This document shows, piece after piece, positions 20,601 through 32,647 of a DNA stretch of 64,000 bases. The notes beneath the pieces were generated by a model. It was not told the DNA's origin and did not search any database. It was given only the letters and a program-made list of their open reading frames with translations. Numbering within the stretch: the stretch's first letter is position 1; each line of letters opens with the position of its first letter. The stretch is from Gnetum montanum (lineage: Eukaryota > Streptophyta > Gnetopsida > Gnetales > Gnetaceae). Both the position numbers and the translations under genes were made by a program. The stretch is from assembly GCA_015680685.1 (NCBI GenBank), contig MNCI01004956.1:236972-300971 (forward strand). The letters are read 5' to 3'.

Positions 20601-21573
20601 TGATGCTGATTCTCTTAACCATATTTTTAAAAAATATGCACTATGTAAGGATTATATATATATCCACCAATAGTTCCTACCCGATGATTAGACCACTGTT
20701 CTTTCAGTGTGAGCATGCTGTACCTGCGTACAAAGCCTCTTTAATACTAGATTAGATGATGCGGCATTGACTACAAAGTCAGCTACAGGATAAAATTATA
20801 TACCTCAAATCTTCCATGACTTCTGCAACTATTCTAATATAAAAGTTAATAATGATAAGTTAATATTGATAAGATTGAAATTCTAGTTTGTGGTATTAGA
20901 AATAGAAATTACAATTTTTCCCTTAGGAAAGAAGACTTGATATTTGTGAATCTTATAAATATTTGAGAATTGAATTCACTAGTAATTATACACGGAATAC
21001 CCTTGTTGCTTAAAGGGTTTCAAGTGGTATGTGAGCTCTATTTGCCCTAGGAAATAATTGCAGCTAGAAACAAATTTTGGTATGGGATATCACTTTTTCA
21101 CAATCTTGGCCAACCGGTATTATTATATGGGTGTGTTGCATGTGAACTTTCTCTTTCCATGAATAACTGGAAAAAATTAGAACATGTTCAAAAATGGTTT
21201 CTTGTATGTGAATTTCAAGTGAAAATGCAGACTTCTTATGATATTGTACTTTTTGATAGTAGATTTAATTCTTCTTGAAATTGAAGCCCTTTGTCAATTT
21301 ATTGCTTATACTTAAAAGTCAATTTATTGCTTATACTTAAAAGTTAAGTCACATGTAGGGAGTCAATTATGCTAAGAAGATAATGAATGATACACAAGAA
21401 AATGGATGATTGCATCAAAAAAATTTATGGCTTTGGTCATGGAATATTGTAATGAAGGATCTTCTTGTAAACAAAAGGACTTTTAAAAGACTATAAAAGG
21501 AAAAGTCTTGGCTAAATTTTAGTTAAACACATAAGGAAAAAAATATTTTTATTTACATTTTGTTAGATGAGGT

Positions 21574-21775
21574 TTGTTATCTAATATTGAAAAATATTTA
21601 TTCTTAGCTATTCTTAGTCATTTGAGGAATCAAATTGCTAGAGCAAAAATGAGCTCTCATCATTTCCTTATTGAAAAAGGTCATTGGATCAATTTACTAA
21701 GGAAAGAGTGTATTCGCATATTGTGTAAAGAAAGCATAGAGGACAAAGAACATAAATCTTTGACTCACATTTAAA
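21574..21775 (+). pseudogene. Possible LINE reverse-transcriptase C-terminal fragment
   Basis: A 66-codon frame reads ..RAKMSSHHFLIEKGHW..ECIRILCKESIEDKEH, which resembles the C-terminal zinc-binding pattern of non-LTR reverse transcriptases (SSH.L.IE.GR, then C..C, then a ..DE.H block). It is short and isolated, with no upstream RT core, so this is only a candidate. Confidence 0.3.
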
Positions 21776-22199
21776 TGAATTATAATATTAACTATAATTT
21801 CCTAATTGTTTTTTTTTTTCAAATTAACTATATCTATTTAAGGCATTACATCAACGATGTTTTCAACTTTCTTTGAAAATGTGTCGAGGCTTTGTAATTG
21901 TCTAACAAATCCTTTGTGCTTTCCTAGACATAATAGAAATTTCCAGTTTTCAATTTTCATAGTGATTCTAATAAAAATTTCCAATTTCCAACTTTCAATA
22001 ATGATTCAAAAATTGGAATAGAAACAATGCTTTGTTTATAGCCTCCCTTTTAGAGCACACAAAGGAGGCCGGGGGATTGAGGTGTATACTGAGTCGGGTA
22101 TTGAGAAGCATTAAAGCCATCAAGGTGGTTTTGAAGTCATATTTCTTTTAATGATGGTAGTGTGCTTTTTTATGAATATCATCACACTAAGGTGCCCTG

Positions 22200-22349
22200 G
22201 AAGACATAAAAATTATTGATAACGATGTTGATTAGGTGTAATGGTGTCTTTTGGAAGTCCTTGGTAACTCTTTGCGAGAAGACATAAAAATTATTGATAA
22301 CGATGTTGATTAGGTGTTATGGTGTCTTTTGGAAGTCCTTGGTGACTTC
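22200..22349. repeat. Tandem duplication, about 79-bp unit
   Basis: The block GAAGACATAAAAATTATTGA through TTTTGGAAGTCCTTGGT occurs twice in direct orientation with only a few differences. No coding sense. Confidence 0.75.
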
Positions 22350-24483
22350 TTACAAATTGCTAAATCAATGGTTGTATCATAGCAATAAGTCTAAGCCAAG
22401 TATAATGTCAATCATTGTCTCCTTTTAAAATGTTCTTCTTTTGTTGTTAATTAAGTCTTTTGCTTATGGAAATCGTACTTGAAATCATAGTTACTGGAAA
22501 CGAGAAACAAGGCAACGTGATGGCAACAGCAACACAATGGAAATGGCAAAAAATTAGGTTGCGAAAAAGAAAGGAGCTTTAAACATAGAACATAAAACCA
22601 GCTAATAACTTTAGCAATTTTTATATTTTAGTAAAATTGTGTATATTTCTTTGTTTATAGAACATCAATTAAAAATGCAATATAATACAATGATTTTTAT
22701 GTGTAAAAATTTACGATTTTTTTATTTATTAGTATCTAAGAACAAATACCCATCAATAAACTTATATTGAAGTTGTAAAATAATTTATTCAAAAAATAAA
22801 TATTTTTTGAAAAAAATAGTAATATATATATATATATATATTAAGAATAGTTTTGGCCATTGATAAATAAAACTTTTTAAATGAGTACATGACATATTAA
22901 GTCTAATACATTAACATGCTAAACTTGTAACATAATATTGTTTATAGATATTGTTATTGTTATTTTTACATATGTTTTTTATTTTACCACCATCAAAAAT
23001 ACTTTCATAATTAGAATCTATCGGAAGTTCATCATCTCCATCACCCATAGATCCTCCATAATACTACATTTGATGAGGACCCATTTTGTAATCTTGAGAA
23101 GATTAAGATAATAACTTAATATTTGAATGAACAAAAACTAAATCTGACCTTTGCAATGCTTAATTTGTTGCATTCTGTTGAGTGAATAAATGCATATTCA
23201 CTTCAATTTCTTTCACATGCTGATGCACTGAAAACCTATAATATAGAAATGAATTAAATAAAAAGCTTAATAAGAGGATTATGCTAAGAAATCTTCGTTA
23301 CATAAGCATAAGAAATCTTCGATCAATTTAACATTTTAACATATATACATATAAATTCATAATACTTGTATTTGTGATTCAAACACATCACTTGAATTGT
23401 CACCACCCTTAATTGTATTTAGATGAATGGAAATAACTTTTCTCACTTGAAAATATATCATGAAATATTTACGAAAAACTAGAGGAAAAACAATGCACCT
23501 ATAAGAACAACAGTTTGCAATTCTAACTTGCCATAGCACCAAAATGTGTTACACAGAATAAATACATCAGTGAAGTGACTACTAGCAATTTAGAAGGTTC
23601 TACTTATAAGTGTAATTGTTGAAAAATTTCACAAGTCCCTTACAAGGTAAAACAACGGATAGGTAGAAAATTAATGTAAGGCTGAGAAAGAATATTTACA
23701 TTAAACAACCGTTGCAATTGTGCTCTTTGGTAAACAATGTATAACAGAATTTTATCCAAAAAATAAAAATAAAAAATTATTATTCTAAACCCAATTCAAA
23801 AAAAATAAAAATCTTTCATTCTAAATACGACTCAAATTAATTAATAAACGCAAAATCAAATAAAATCCTCAAAGGTGAGCCAAAAATAGTGTAGAACATT
23901 CTTTCATCCAAATAAACAAGCATAAGGCAAGATCCAAGATTAGATTTATGAATAGAAGGATTTGCTGCCCCCCTTGAAATGGGAACAGAGAAAGGCCAAA
24001 AATGAGCTTTTATATTAACTTTTCTCTTGAAGAGATGGACATTGAGAAAGAGACCCTAATATTCTATGGAATATGAATTGTAGTGAGTGATTGAATTTTA
24101 TTGTAATAAAAAACTCAGTAAAAGAAAGACCAATGAAGAGATAATGTACAAACATGGTCTTGAATACGTTGTTTGGCTGATTTTAGAGGAGGAGAAGTGA
24201 TTGTTGTAGAGATAGTGACTTACCATGCAAAGTTGATAAACAATTCATAGCTGTGGAGAGTGATGCAAAAGTGGCAACAATAACAACATACACAACAGAG
24301 GCCCCACAAGCTTCACTTGAAATTGTTGCTCATTGCCATCTTCACCATAGAAATGTCCCTAAATTTTTTTCCTCCATCTTTAGCATTTCACACATTTAGT
24401 CTTTGCCATAGAAATGGCGCTAAATTTTTCTCTCCATGTTTGCCATTTCATAAATTCAATTCTTCAAAACCTACATTTAATTC

Positions 24484-25459
24484 ATGATAGACTTGCATTT
24501 AATTCATAATAGACGGAGACGGAGTAGTTGAGAATAAAGCATGTATCCTCTGAAACCATAAAATTAAAAAATAAAATCATAAAATTAAAAAATAAAAACA
24601 AACAAAATAAAACATGTTAAAAATGTCAATTCTTCAAGACCAGACCTGCATTTAATTCATAACAGACGGAGACGGAGTAGTTGAGAATAAAGCATGTATC
24701 CTCTGAAACCATAAAATTAAAAAATAAAATCATAAAATTAAAAAATAAAAACAAACAAAATAAAACATGTTAAAAACGTCAATTCTTCAAGACCAGACCT
24801 GCATTTAATTCATAACAGAGGGAGACGGAGTAGTTGAGAATAAAGCATGTACCTCTGAAACCATAAAATTAAAAGATAAAATCATAAAATTAAAAAATAA
24901 AATCATAAAATTAAAAAATAAAATCAAAAAATTAAAAAATAAAAACAAACAAAATAAAAAATGTTAAAAACGTCAATTTTTCAAGACCAGACCTGCATTT
25001 AATTCATAACAGACGGAGACGGAGTAGTTGAGAATAAAGCATGTATCCTCTAAAACCATAAAATTAAAAAATAAAATCATAGAATTAAAAAATAAAAACA
25101 AACAAAATAAAACATGTTAAAAACGTCAATTTTTCAAGACCAGACCTGCATTTAATTCATAACAGACGGAGATGGAGTAGTTGAGAATAAAGCATGTACC
25201 TCTGAAACCATAAAATTAAAAAATAAAATCATAGAATTAAAAAATAAAAACAAACAAAATAAAACATGTTAAAAACGTCAATTCTTCAAGACCTACATTT
25301 AATTCATGATAGACCTGCATTTAATTTATAACAGACGGAGACGGAGTAGTTGTCGGAGTAGTTGAGAATAAAGCATGTATCCTCTGAAACCATAAAATTA
25401 AAAAATAAAATCATAAAATTAAAAAATAAAAACAAACAAAATAAAACATGTTAAAAACG
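24484..25459. repeat. Minisatellite, about six copies of a 153-bp unit
   Basis: The marker AGACGGAGACGGAGTAGTTG (or a close variant) recurs at 24511, 24664, 24817, 25011, 25164 and 25333, giving spacings of 153, 153, 194, 153 and 169. The longer spacings come from extra AAAATTAAAAAATAAAATCAT sub-units (third copy) and an extra CTACATTTAATTCATGATAG segment before the last copy. Each unit has a GC-containing head and a long A-rich tail. It is not a CRISPR array: the repeats are long and directly abutting, with no unique spacers. Confidence 0.9.
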
Positions 25460-27157
25460 TTTGTCTGGAAAACGTTTTGCCCCGCAAATGACGGGGGCAA
25501 CCCTATTTTGAAACGGGATCCAAACAATTATTAAAACTTTTATTTTTAAAGACATTTCAAAGATAAGGATTTCTAAAGCCTTGATGGTACCGCTGCACAT
25601 GATGTTTATCTTCTTGTGTATGTTATACGCTGCCGTGCTAAAAATAGTGCCATTCTTTATGGTTCACCTTTAAACTGAAATGGAGTTGGTGTCATTTAAT
25701 GCACAGCCACTCCAATCTGCCAACAATATTAACACAGTAAGTAAACGTTGGCAATAAATATTGACAAGTCTACATTTTTTATTTTTTATTTCCTGTATCG
25801 TGCCTTATTCTTCTGTTCTAGGCTTTATTCTTTGTTGTGCTATTTTTGAAAATTTAAGTATATTATCTGTTTGGGTCGAGTAATTTTCTATTCTGGTCCT
25901 TATTTCTCTATGAAGGAAAATTGATTGGTTTGACAACTCATAAATTGCTTCAAAGATACATCCAATGCTGTATTCACACAACAATGCTCTTTCGAGCGTA
26001 TCCTATATACAGAGGAAGGTTTAGTGTGAGAAATCCCAAAGGCAAATAACTTGTTTTGCCAACAATAATGAAATTTCATCCCAAAGTAAATAATCTTGCA
26101 CTTCGTATTTTTGTTAAGTATTTTTCCGTATATTGAAAACTCTCATTCATCGAGGGATTCACTAAACAAAAAAGTCCCTGAAGCAAATAACCTTTTTTGT
26201 AACAATGAAATTTTTTTAAAAGGAAGGAATCATGGGATTCATATGTTTTTTTACAATTTTCTATTGTACATTGAAAACTCTCATACATCAACAAAGGATT
26301 CACTTCATTTGTACTCTTGAAAACTTTCGAAAACATAAAAGCTAATTCAACTAGAAAGCTAGGTTTAACAAACCATAAAGCTTTGTATGCTCTTCCATCC
26401 AAGGTTGAAAATTAATGCCTGTATGCTTGTATTTGGAGATTCTTGCTGTAAAAAAATTTAAAATTTTTAAACACCTGTATTTTCAAATAGGTATAGTTCA
26501 AACACCTGTATTTTCAAATAGGTATAGTTCAAACATGCCTAATGTAACATAACGCTGGTTATAAGATTAGTTTTATTGTTGTTGCTATTGTAATCTAATG
26601 ATATGTTTTGAAATTCAATATGTTACTCATTTAAACTACAAAATGCCAAATTTTGAGATAAATTTTCTCAATTTAAGATGTTTTCAACTTCACTCCATTG
26701 AATAACAAGGAATTCTTGGAATTTTGGTTTTAAAATTAGGCTTACTATTGTTGCAAATCCAAATCCAATGCATTATTACTCATTTAAACTAAACAGTAAG
26801 AAATAGAAAGACATTTTTTCTTAATTTAATTGGTTGGAACCTTTACTCCATCAACCTCAGTCTTATTTTCTCATTTTTATTTTTTATTTTAATATATTTT
26901 ATTTAATTTAAAAACCAATTTTTAAAAACACCCGCTACTTTAAGTATGCAACAACCTGCCACATTTGATGTCGATGTTCCCGTGTGCACGTACACTTTTG
27001 TGGACCGACATTTACGAGGCAGCACCAATGAAAAGCAGGAGGCAAAATCAAGCACGAGCACCGCCAGAGCAGAACGATGCCGTCGGACACAGAGACAACA
27101 GCACCTTATAACATTCGCAGTAGCCGGATCCAACACAAATAATAACGCAGAAGCAGC

Positions 27158-28835
27158 ATGGATCTGAAGACGCAGGCAGTGGCGGTGGCAGTGGCCATAG
27201 CAGTGCCGTTGCTGTTGCTAGTGGCCCTGCGATTACTGAACACGTACATGATCAAACGCAAACGAGCAAAGCCGTTGCCGTTGCCGTTGCCGCCGGGGCC
27301 GACTGGGTGGCCGGTACTGGGCTGCCTGGGGCTGCTGAACTCGCTGGGGCCACCGCACGCAGCCCTGCAAGCGCTGGCAGAAAAGCACGGAGCACTGATG
27401 CACCTGCGCCTGGGAACGACGCCGACGGTAGTAGTTTCATCGCCAGCCATGGCGGAGCAATTCATGCGCAGCCACGATCTGAACTTCTGCAACAGGCCCG
27501 GCGCAACCACGGCGGCCGCCCTGCACATGGCCTACGGTCTCCGAGACATGGTGTGGGCGCCGCACGGCCCGCGCTGGCGAATGCTCCGCAGGCTCTGCGT
27601 TACGCGCCTCTTCAGCGCCTCCGCGCTGGCCCAGTTCCAGCCCCTCCGCCGCGCCGAAGTCGCAGCGCTGCTGCGCTCCATCCGACGACGAGACGGAGAC
27701 GACGCCACCGAAGTGGAGCTCAGCGGCGCGCTCAACGCCTGCGCCGCCAACGTTCTGGGCCAGATTGTGATGGGTAAAGCCGTGTTCCCCGACGCCGGCG
27801 TCGCCCACGACGACGCAGCGGAGTTCCGCGAACTCGTGGCCGCGCTGATGAAGCTCGCCGGTGCCTTCCTCATCGGCGACTTCGTGCCATGGCTGCGCTG
27901 GTTCGACCCCGCGGCCCTGGTTCCGCAGATGAAACGCGTCCACCGTCGACTCGACGCGTTTCTGCAACGGATCGTGGACGCGCACGCGCAGGCCGAGGGC
28001 GACGATTTCCTCGGACTCCTGCTCTCCATCACGCACGCTCCTGCCGACGACGACGAACGGAAAGAACAGGTCCCTCTTTCCATTACCGAGAAAAAGGCTC
28101 TCCTCATGGTACGTGCGCATAAGGGCCCTTGAACTTGAATTTGAATTGAGCAGACCAGACCAGACCAGACCAGTTTCAGAAAAATTCGTTTCGTTAACGC
28201 AGGATCTGTTCACGGCGGGGACGGACACGACGGCGAGCACGACGGAGTGGGCGATGGCGGAGCTGATGAGGAACCCGGAGCTGATGCGCAGACTGAAGGC
28301 CGAGATCGACGGAGTCGTGGGTAGAGAAAGACTGGTAAGCGAAGACGATCTGGGAGACATGCCGTTGCTGAGAGCGGTGGTGAAGGAGACTCTGCGGATT
28401 CATCCGCCGACGCCGCTGCTGCTGCCGAGGGAGGCGGCCGAGGAGGTGGAAATCGGCGGATACCGGATTCCGAAGGGCGCGCGCGTGCTCATAAACGCGT
28501 GGGCGATCCAGCGCGACCCGGCCGTGTGGCCGGACCCGATGCGGTTCTTGCCGGAGCGGTTTCTGAACACCGGCGCGGACGTCAAGGGCGGTGATTTCCG
28601 AGTGATTCCGTTCGGCGCCGGTCGCCGAATCTGCGTTGGGATTTCACTGGCAATGCGTAGCGTGGAGTTCATGCTGGCCAGCCTCGTGCATGCCTTCGAC
28701 TGGTCCTTCGCCGACCCGGAGCTCTGCCGGCGTCCCGAGACGCTGGATATGGAGGAGGCGTTTGGTCTCACTTTGCAGCGCCAGCAACCTCTGCGCGCCG
28801 TGGCCACGCCACGGCTGCCGGCGGAGGTTTACTAG
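27158..28835 (+). CDS. Cytochrome P450, CYP75-like (flavonoid 3'/3',5'-hydroxylase type)
   Basis: Two exons, 27158-28108 and 28203-28835, encode 527 residues. The 94-bp intron has GT..AG ends in phase 0, at the site common to A-type P450s. Features: an N-terminal membrane anchor (about residues 8-30), basic KRKRAK then the PLPPGPTGWPVLG hinge, helix C GPRWRMLRR, I-helix AGTDTT (322-327), ExxR (E379, R382), PERF (434-437) and the heme loop FGAGRRICVG with Cys461. ADVKGGDF before the heme loop, DFVPWLRWFD, and the C-terminal DMEEAFGLTLQR..VY are typical of CYP75-type enzymes. By homology it would be an ER-membrane monooxygenase using P450 reductase and NADPH to hydroxylate the flavonoid B ring. 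Another CYP71-clan substrate is possible. The exons are strikingly GC-rich against an AT-rich surround. It is intact, with no defects seen. Confidence 0.9.
28109..28202 (+). other. Intron of the CYP75-like gene (94 bp)
   Basis: The donor CTCATG|GTACGT and acceptor TTAACGCAG|GATCTG join LLM to DLFTAGTD in frame. It contains four tandem CAGAC steps (about 28150-28171). A comparable CCAAG tandem run sits at the matching position beside the P450 pseudogene at 48690-48710. Confidence 0.9.
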
Positions 28836-28857
28836 GTACTTACGTTTTTCGTCAAAC

Positions 28858-29064
28858 ATTGAATGCCGGTGTCTGGTGTGCATTTCTGACTGGTCACATC
28901 ATGTGCAGGTGCTTGTCACATCATGCGCAGGCTGCTTGTCGGCAATCCTGTGCATGCTTTCTTACGTTGTTCATCACAATTTGAATGCCGGTGTCCGTTG
29001 TCCATTTATGTGTGGTCACATCATGTGTCGGCTTCTTGTTGGCAATCCTTGTGCATGCTTTCAT
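28858..29064 (+). repeat. Imperfect 121-bp tandem duplication downstream of the P450
   Basis: The block TTGAATGCCGGTGTC..GGTCACATCATGTG..CTTGT(C/T)GGCAATCC..TGCATGCTTTC occurs at about 28858-28962 and about 28980-29064 with substitutions and small indels. It begins 23 bp after the stop codon, so it is probably within the 3' untranslated region. Confidence 0.7.
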
Positions 29065-30858
29065 AACTTGCGCTGCGTAGCGGAATTTGAGTTATGTTAC
29101 CTTGCGTTCCTTTTGGTTGCAAATTTCAAAAGATTCGAGAATCTAGTCGCCACTTGTGACCTGCGGACATGGTAGTCCGATGCCAGACAGCACAAGAATT
29201 CGAAAATAATAATAATAATAATCAATAGTAACAACAAAGCAAATAAAATAGTTCTAAAATTAATGGTTTGTAATGGTTAGTAGTTTCATGCTATTTAAAT
29301 TAAAAATTTGGTAACTGACATTTTTCTAATCTATCAAATGTTCTTAATTCTTAATGAGAAAATCAAATGTTCTTAATTCTTAATGAGAAAACAAAGACAT
29401 CAAAAGAAATCAAAAGAAATCACAGTAGTGTTACAATTTTGAAAATTTGCATATACCAATGTGATAGAAAAATCAAAATAGTCACAGCAACAAGTTAACG
29501 CAAAGTTAACGCAAAGGCATCATGGAGATCAATGTTTGATCTCCATGCTTTGATCTCTCGTGCAATTTGGTGATTGTGTTGTTTGGCCAATGTTTTTTGC
29601 ACAATTTTTTTGCCAACATTTGGTATTGGAGCAAGTTTGGTCTTTGTCTTGATGCTTTTATAATGGGGTCAAATTGAGGCGAATTTGAGTCAATTTAGTT
29701 ATTGACTAGAAAATGTTTATTATGGAATTATGTATAATGCTTGATTTTGAATTTGTTGTATGCGAAAAAATTAATAAATGTTTTAAAATAGATACGTGGC
29801 TTTTGGAGTGGTGTGCTTTTATCTCCTTTGCTTTTTTTTACTTTGAAAACATTGTCAAAAAAGTTTATGGGATGGAAAATCCAAATAAGGAGTGGGCAGT
29901 GAGGTGCTTCGGCCTCTATCCTTGGAAGATAGGCTAAGAAATATCCTTCTAACATAGGCTAAGAAATATCCTTAAGCCACATGGTAGAAAGTGCCCCACT
30001 TGCAAGGGTGGACCCATGATTTGGAATAGCAACCTCTATGTTCTCTACATGGGCTTTGTACGACTAATATTTCCAGTATAGCTCCTACATTATTGTCTGT
30101 ATTTTCTAATAGGATAGCTCCATTGCATAACCTTTATATTGATAGCCACATCTGTGTTTTGGTATGAGAATAAAGTTACTTATTATTAATATTTCTAAAA
30201 TAACTAATGTTTATTGCCATATCTTTTTAAGAAATGTTAGAATTTGGTAATTTGTTTTAAAAATAATTAATTTTATGCATTTTTTGTATATATCTATATA
30301 GTGACATTGATATATGCATAATTTTTTTACATAAAAAAATTATGACTAGTGATCTATATAATTTTGTATAATTAGAGAGTAGCCGTAGCATCTTTAATTG
30401 TGCAAAATTATATATTAAGAGCTTTTGATCACATAAGGTAAATAAACATTAAATTGTGATTAATTATATGTACTATAATAGATTTTATCCCACAAGAAAT
30501 TTTTGTTCTAGTTAATATGATTAATTAGGATGATGTATTAAATTATTTTTCTTAATTTGCCCACAAGGATTAAGAAAAGGGATATAATATAATAGTTTCA
30601 TCATAAGGATATATTAATATGTTTGAATTAAAATTTAGCCCATAGGCAATTTTATGTTATTTGATTCATATTTTTGCATGAATGACATTGTTAAACATGT
30701 CATAGAGTATTTTAACCTCAAATTTAGTGACATAAGCATGTTTTAATTTATGTAGTTATATAACTTGTGAACTACTCTGATTTTAAATGTGACATTCCTA
30801 AATTAAAAGCGATAATTAGAAGGTGTGGAAGGAGAGGATTCTCTTTAATTTAGGTTGA
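29065..30858. other. AT-rich intergenic stretch
   Basis: No gene is supported. It contains a short perfect tandem duplication at about 29337-29390, a 12-bp-arm perfect hairpin at 29521-29547, and an exact local duplication of AACATAGGCTAAGAAATATC type sequence near 29935-29970. Short ORFs at 29713-29955 show no recognisable motif. Confidence 0.55.
29521..29547. repeat. Perfect hairpin, 12-bp arms, 3-nt loop
   Basis: CATGGAGATCAA-TGT-TTGATCTCCATG. The stem is perfect. It lacks a T-run terminator context and no flanking gene points to a function. Confidence 0.8.
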
Positions 30859-32647
30859 ATGGACATTGACTATGTTATCTGTAAGGATGAATCACCTATT
30901 GTTACGGGAACTAGCCAACTAGATGATATTGGTTCATATCACCTCTATGTCATCTTCATAAAGACCAAGATCTCGACTAGTATGCATGGTTCATTGGAAG
31001 AATATGACAATGTGCAAGCTTTGATGAAGGCTTTGAGTCATCAGACAAGGCTTTGGCTAGCACCTTAATAATGAAATTTTCATCTATGAAGCTCACTGAA
31101 ATTCATGGTGTGCATGAGCACATCATGCAAATGAGGGATATAGTAGCTCAGCTGAAAACACTTAAGGTTGAGATGTCAAAGTCTTTCCTTGTGCACTACA
31201 TCTTAAACACACTCCCACAGCAGTATAGACCCTTTAAGATTTCTTATAACACACATAGAGAAAAATGGTTAATCAATGAACTAATGACCATGTGTGTACA
31301 AGAAGATGATAGACTTGTTATGGAAGCGAGAGAGAGTGTGCATGTGGCTACACAAGGAAAGAATAAGGGGCAAGCCAAAAGTAAGTAGAATGGAAAATTG
31401 CCTACATAAGTTGATATTAAGAAGGAATCTAGATGCTTTTTCTACAAGAAGAAAGGACATATAAAGAAGGATTATCTTAAATATCAAAAATGGCTTCAAA
31501 AGAAAGGTACTCAATTCTCACTTGTTTGTTTGACTCTAATATGATTGATGTTGGCCATAACACATGGTGGAATAACTTTGGTTCTAAAATCCATGTTACT
31601 AATTCCTTGTAGGGGGTGCAAAACTTAAGGAGGCTAGTGAGAAGTGAGTTGTGCATCTATTTAGGCAACAAGATGTGCTCACATGTGGAGGCAGTCGAAA
31701 CATGCAAATTAGTTTTAAGTAGTGGCTTTGTTTTAGAGTTGGAAAAGACATTTTATATTCCAAGTTTTTTAAGAAATTTAATTTCTGTTTCAAGGCTTGT
31801 ATCATTGGGATTTTCCTTGAATTTTTTAGACACTATATTCAGTTTGTATTATAGATCTGAACTTATTAGAAATGGTATATTAACGAATGATCTTTTCAAA
31901 ATTAGTTTACAAAATGCTTCTTATACTTCTATGCATGTTCATGATAATGTTGGTGTTAAGAGGTGTTATGAATGAAGAATGCTCTACATTATGGCATTAT
32001 AGATTAGGACTTATCTCGATTGAGAGAATAAAGAGATTAGTAAATGATGGACGACTTAGTACCCTAGATTTTACTATCTTTGACACTTATGTGGACTACA
32101 TAAAGGGAAAGCAGACCAATATATCAAACAAAGGTGCCAAGAGGAGTTCAAACATATTAGAGATCATACATACAAATATTTGTAGTCCAGATATGGATGC
32201 TTTATGGTCAAAGGTATTTCATTACTTTTATTGATGATTACTCATGATATATGTATCTCTACCTGCTTTATAACAAGAATGAAGCTTTAGATGCCTTTAA
32301 GGTGTTTAAGGTTGAAGTAGAGAAACAGTGTGGTAAGCAAATAAAGATAGTGAGGTCTGATAAAGGTGGTGAATACTATGGTAGATATACTGATGATGGA
32401 CATGTGCATAGTCCATTTGCTAAGTTTCTGTAAAAGCATGGGATTGTTGCCTGGTACACTATGCCTAGTTTTCCATACCAAAATGGTGTGGCACAAAGAA
32501 AAAACTAAACACTATTGGACATAGTGCAAAGTATGCTTAGCAGCTCCAAGCTTTCTAAGTGGATTGAAGCTCTCAAGACAGCTATGTATATATTAAACCG
32601 AGTTCCAACTAAGGTTGTCTCAAAGACACCATTTGAATTATGGAAAG
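30859..32647 (+). mobile_element. Ty1/copia element 1, 5' part (gag, protease, integrase), broken
   Basis: A degraded copia polyprotein in element order. Gag (30859-31388) has TISTSM-type and LASTLIMKFSSMKLTEIHGV motifs across two frames. A zinc-knuckle remnant, CFFYKKKGHIKKDY (about 31434-31475), has lost two cysteines to tyrosine. A protease region follows (31540-31975). The GAG_pre-integrase/integrase (31980-32640) has HYRLGLISIERIKRLVNDG, RSDKGGEYYGRYTDDG and LNRVPTKVVSKTPFELWK. The first catalytic Asp (HTNI instead of HTDI) and the Glu (GVAQRKN instead of GVAERRN) are lost. The reading stops at FELWK, where element B is inserted, and resumes at 43034 with GWKPSL. No copia LTR or primer-binding site was found on the left. 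Confidence 0.85.
32643..32647. repeat. Left target-site duplication of element B (GAAAG)
   Basis: GAAAG before the 5' LTR and AAAAG at 43029-43033 after the 3' LTR differ by one transition. Removing one copy and element B restores the copia reading FELWK-GWKPSL. Confidence 0.8.

Larger units (their letters stand above)
20482..27157. other. AT-rich intergenic region between RING gene and P450
   Basis: No gene is supported. It holds a possible LINE fragment (21574-21775), a tandem duplication (about 22200-22349), an (AT)n run at 22828-22842, the 153-bp minisatellite (24484-25459) and a small duplication at about 26470-26534. Short ORFs here (20522-20755, 23357-23542, 26076-26402, 26946-27167) lack recognisable motifs. 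The last 200 bp before the P450 become more GC-rich, consistent with a promoter and 5' leader. Confidence 0.6.

Noticed and set aside
24484-25459. Possible CRISPR array
   Set aside because: Units are 153 bp, directly abutting and without unique spacers; there are no cas genes and the DNA is eukaryotic.
26946-27167. Small ORF just upstream of the P450
   Set aside because: It overlaps the P450 start, has no motif, and the region is better explained as promoter and 5' leader.
27437-28360. Long minus-strand ORFs opposite the P450 (also 27532-28107 and 28400-28807) and the plus-strand ORF 27307-27777
   Set aside because: They are shadows created by the high GC content of the P450 exons; none has a recognisable motif and one crosses the intron.
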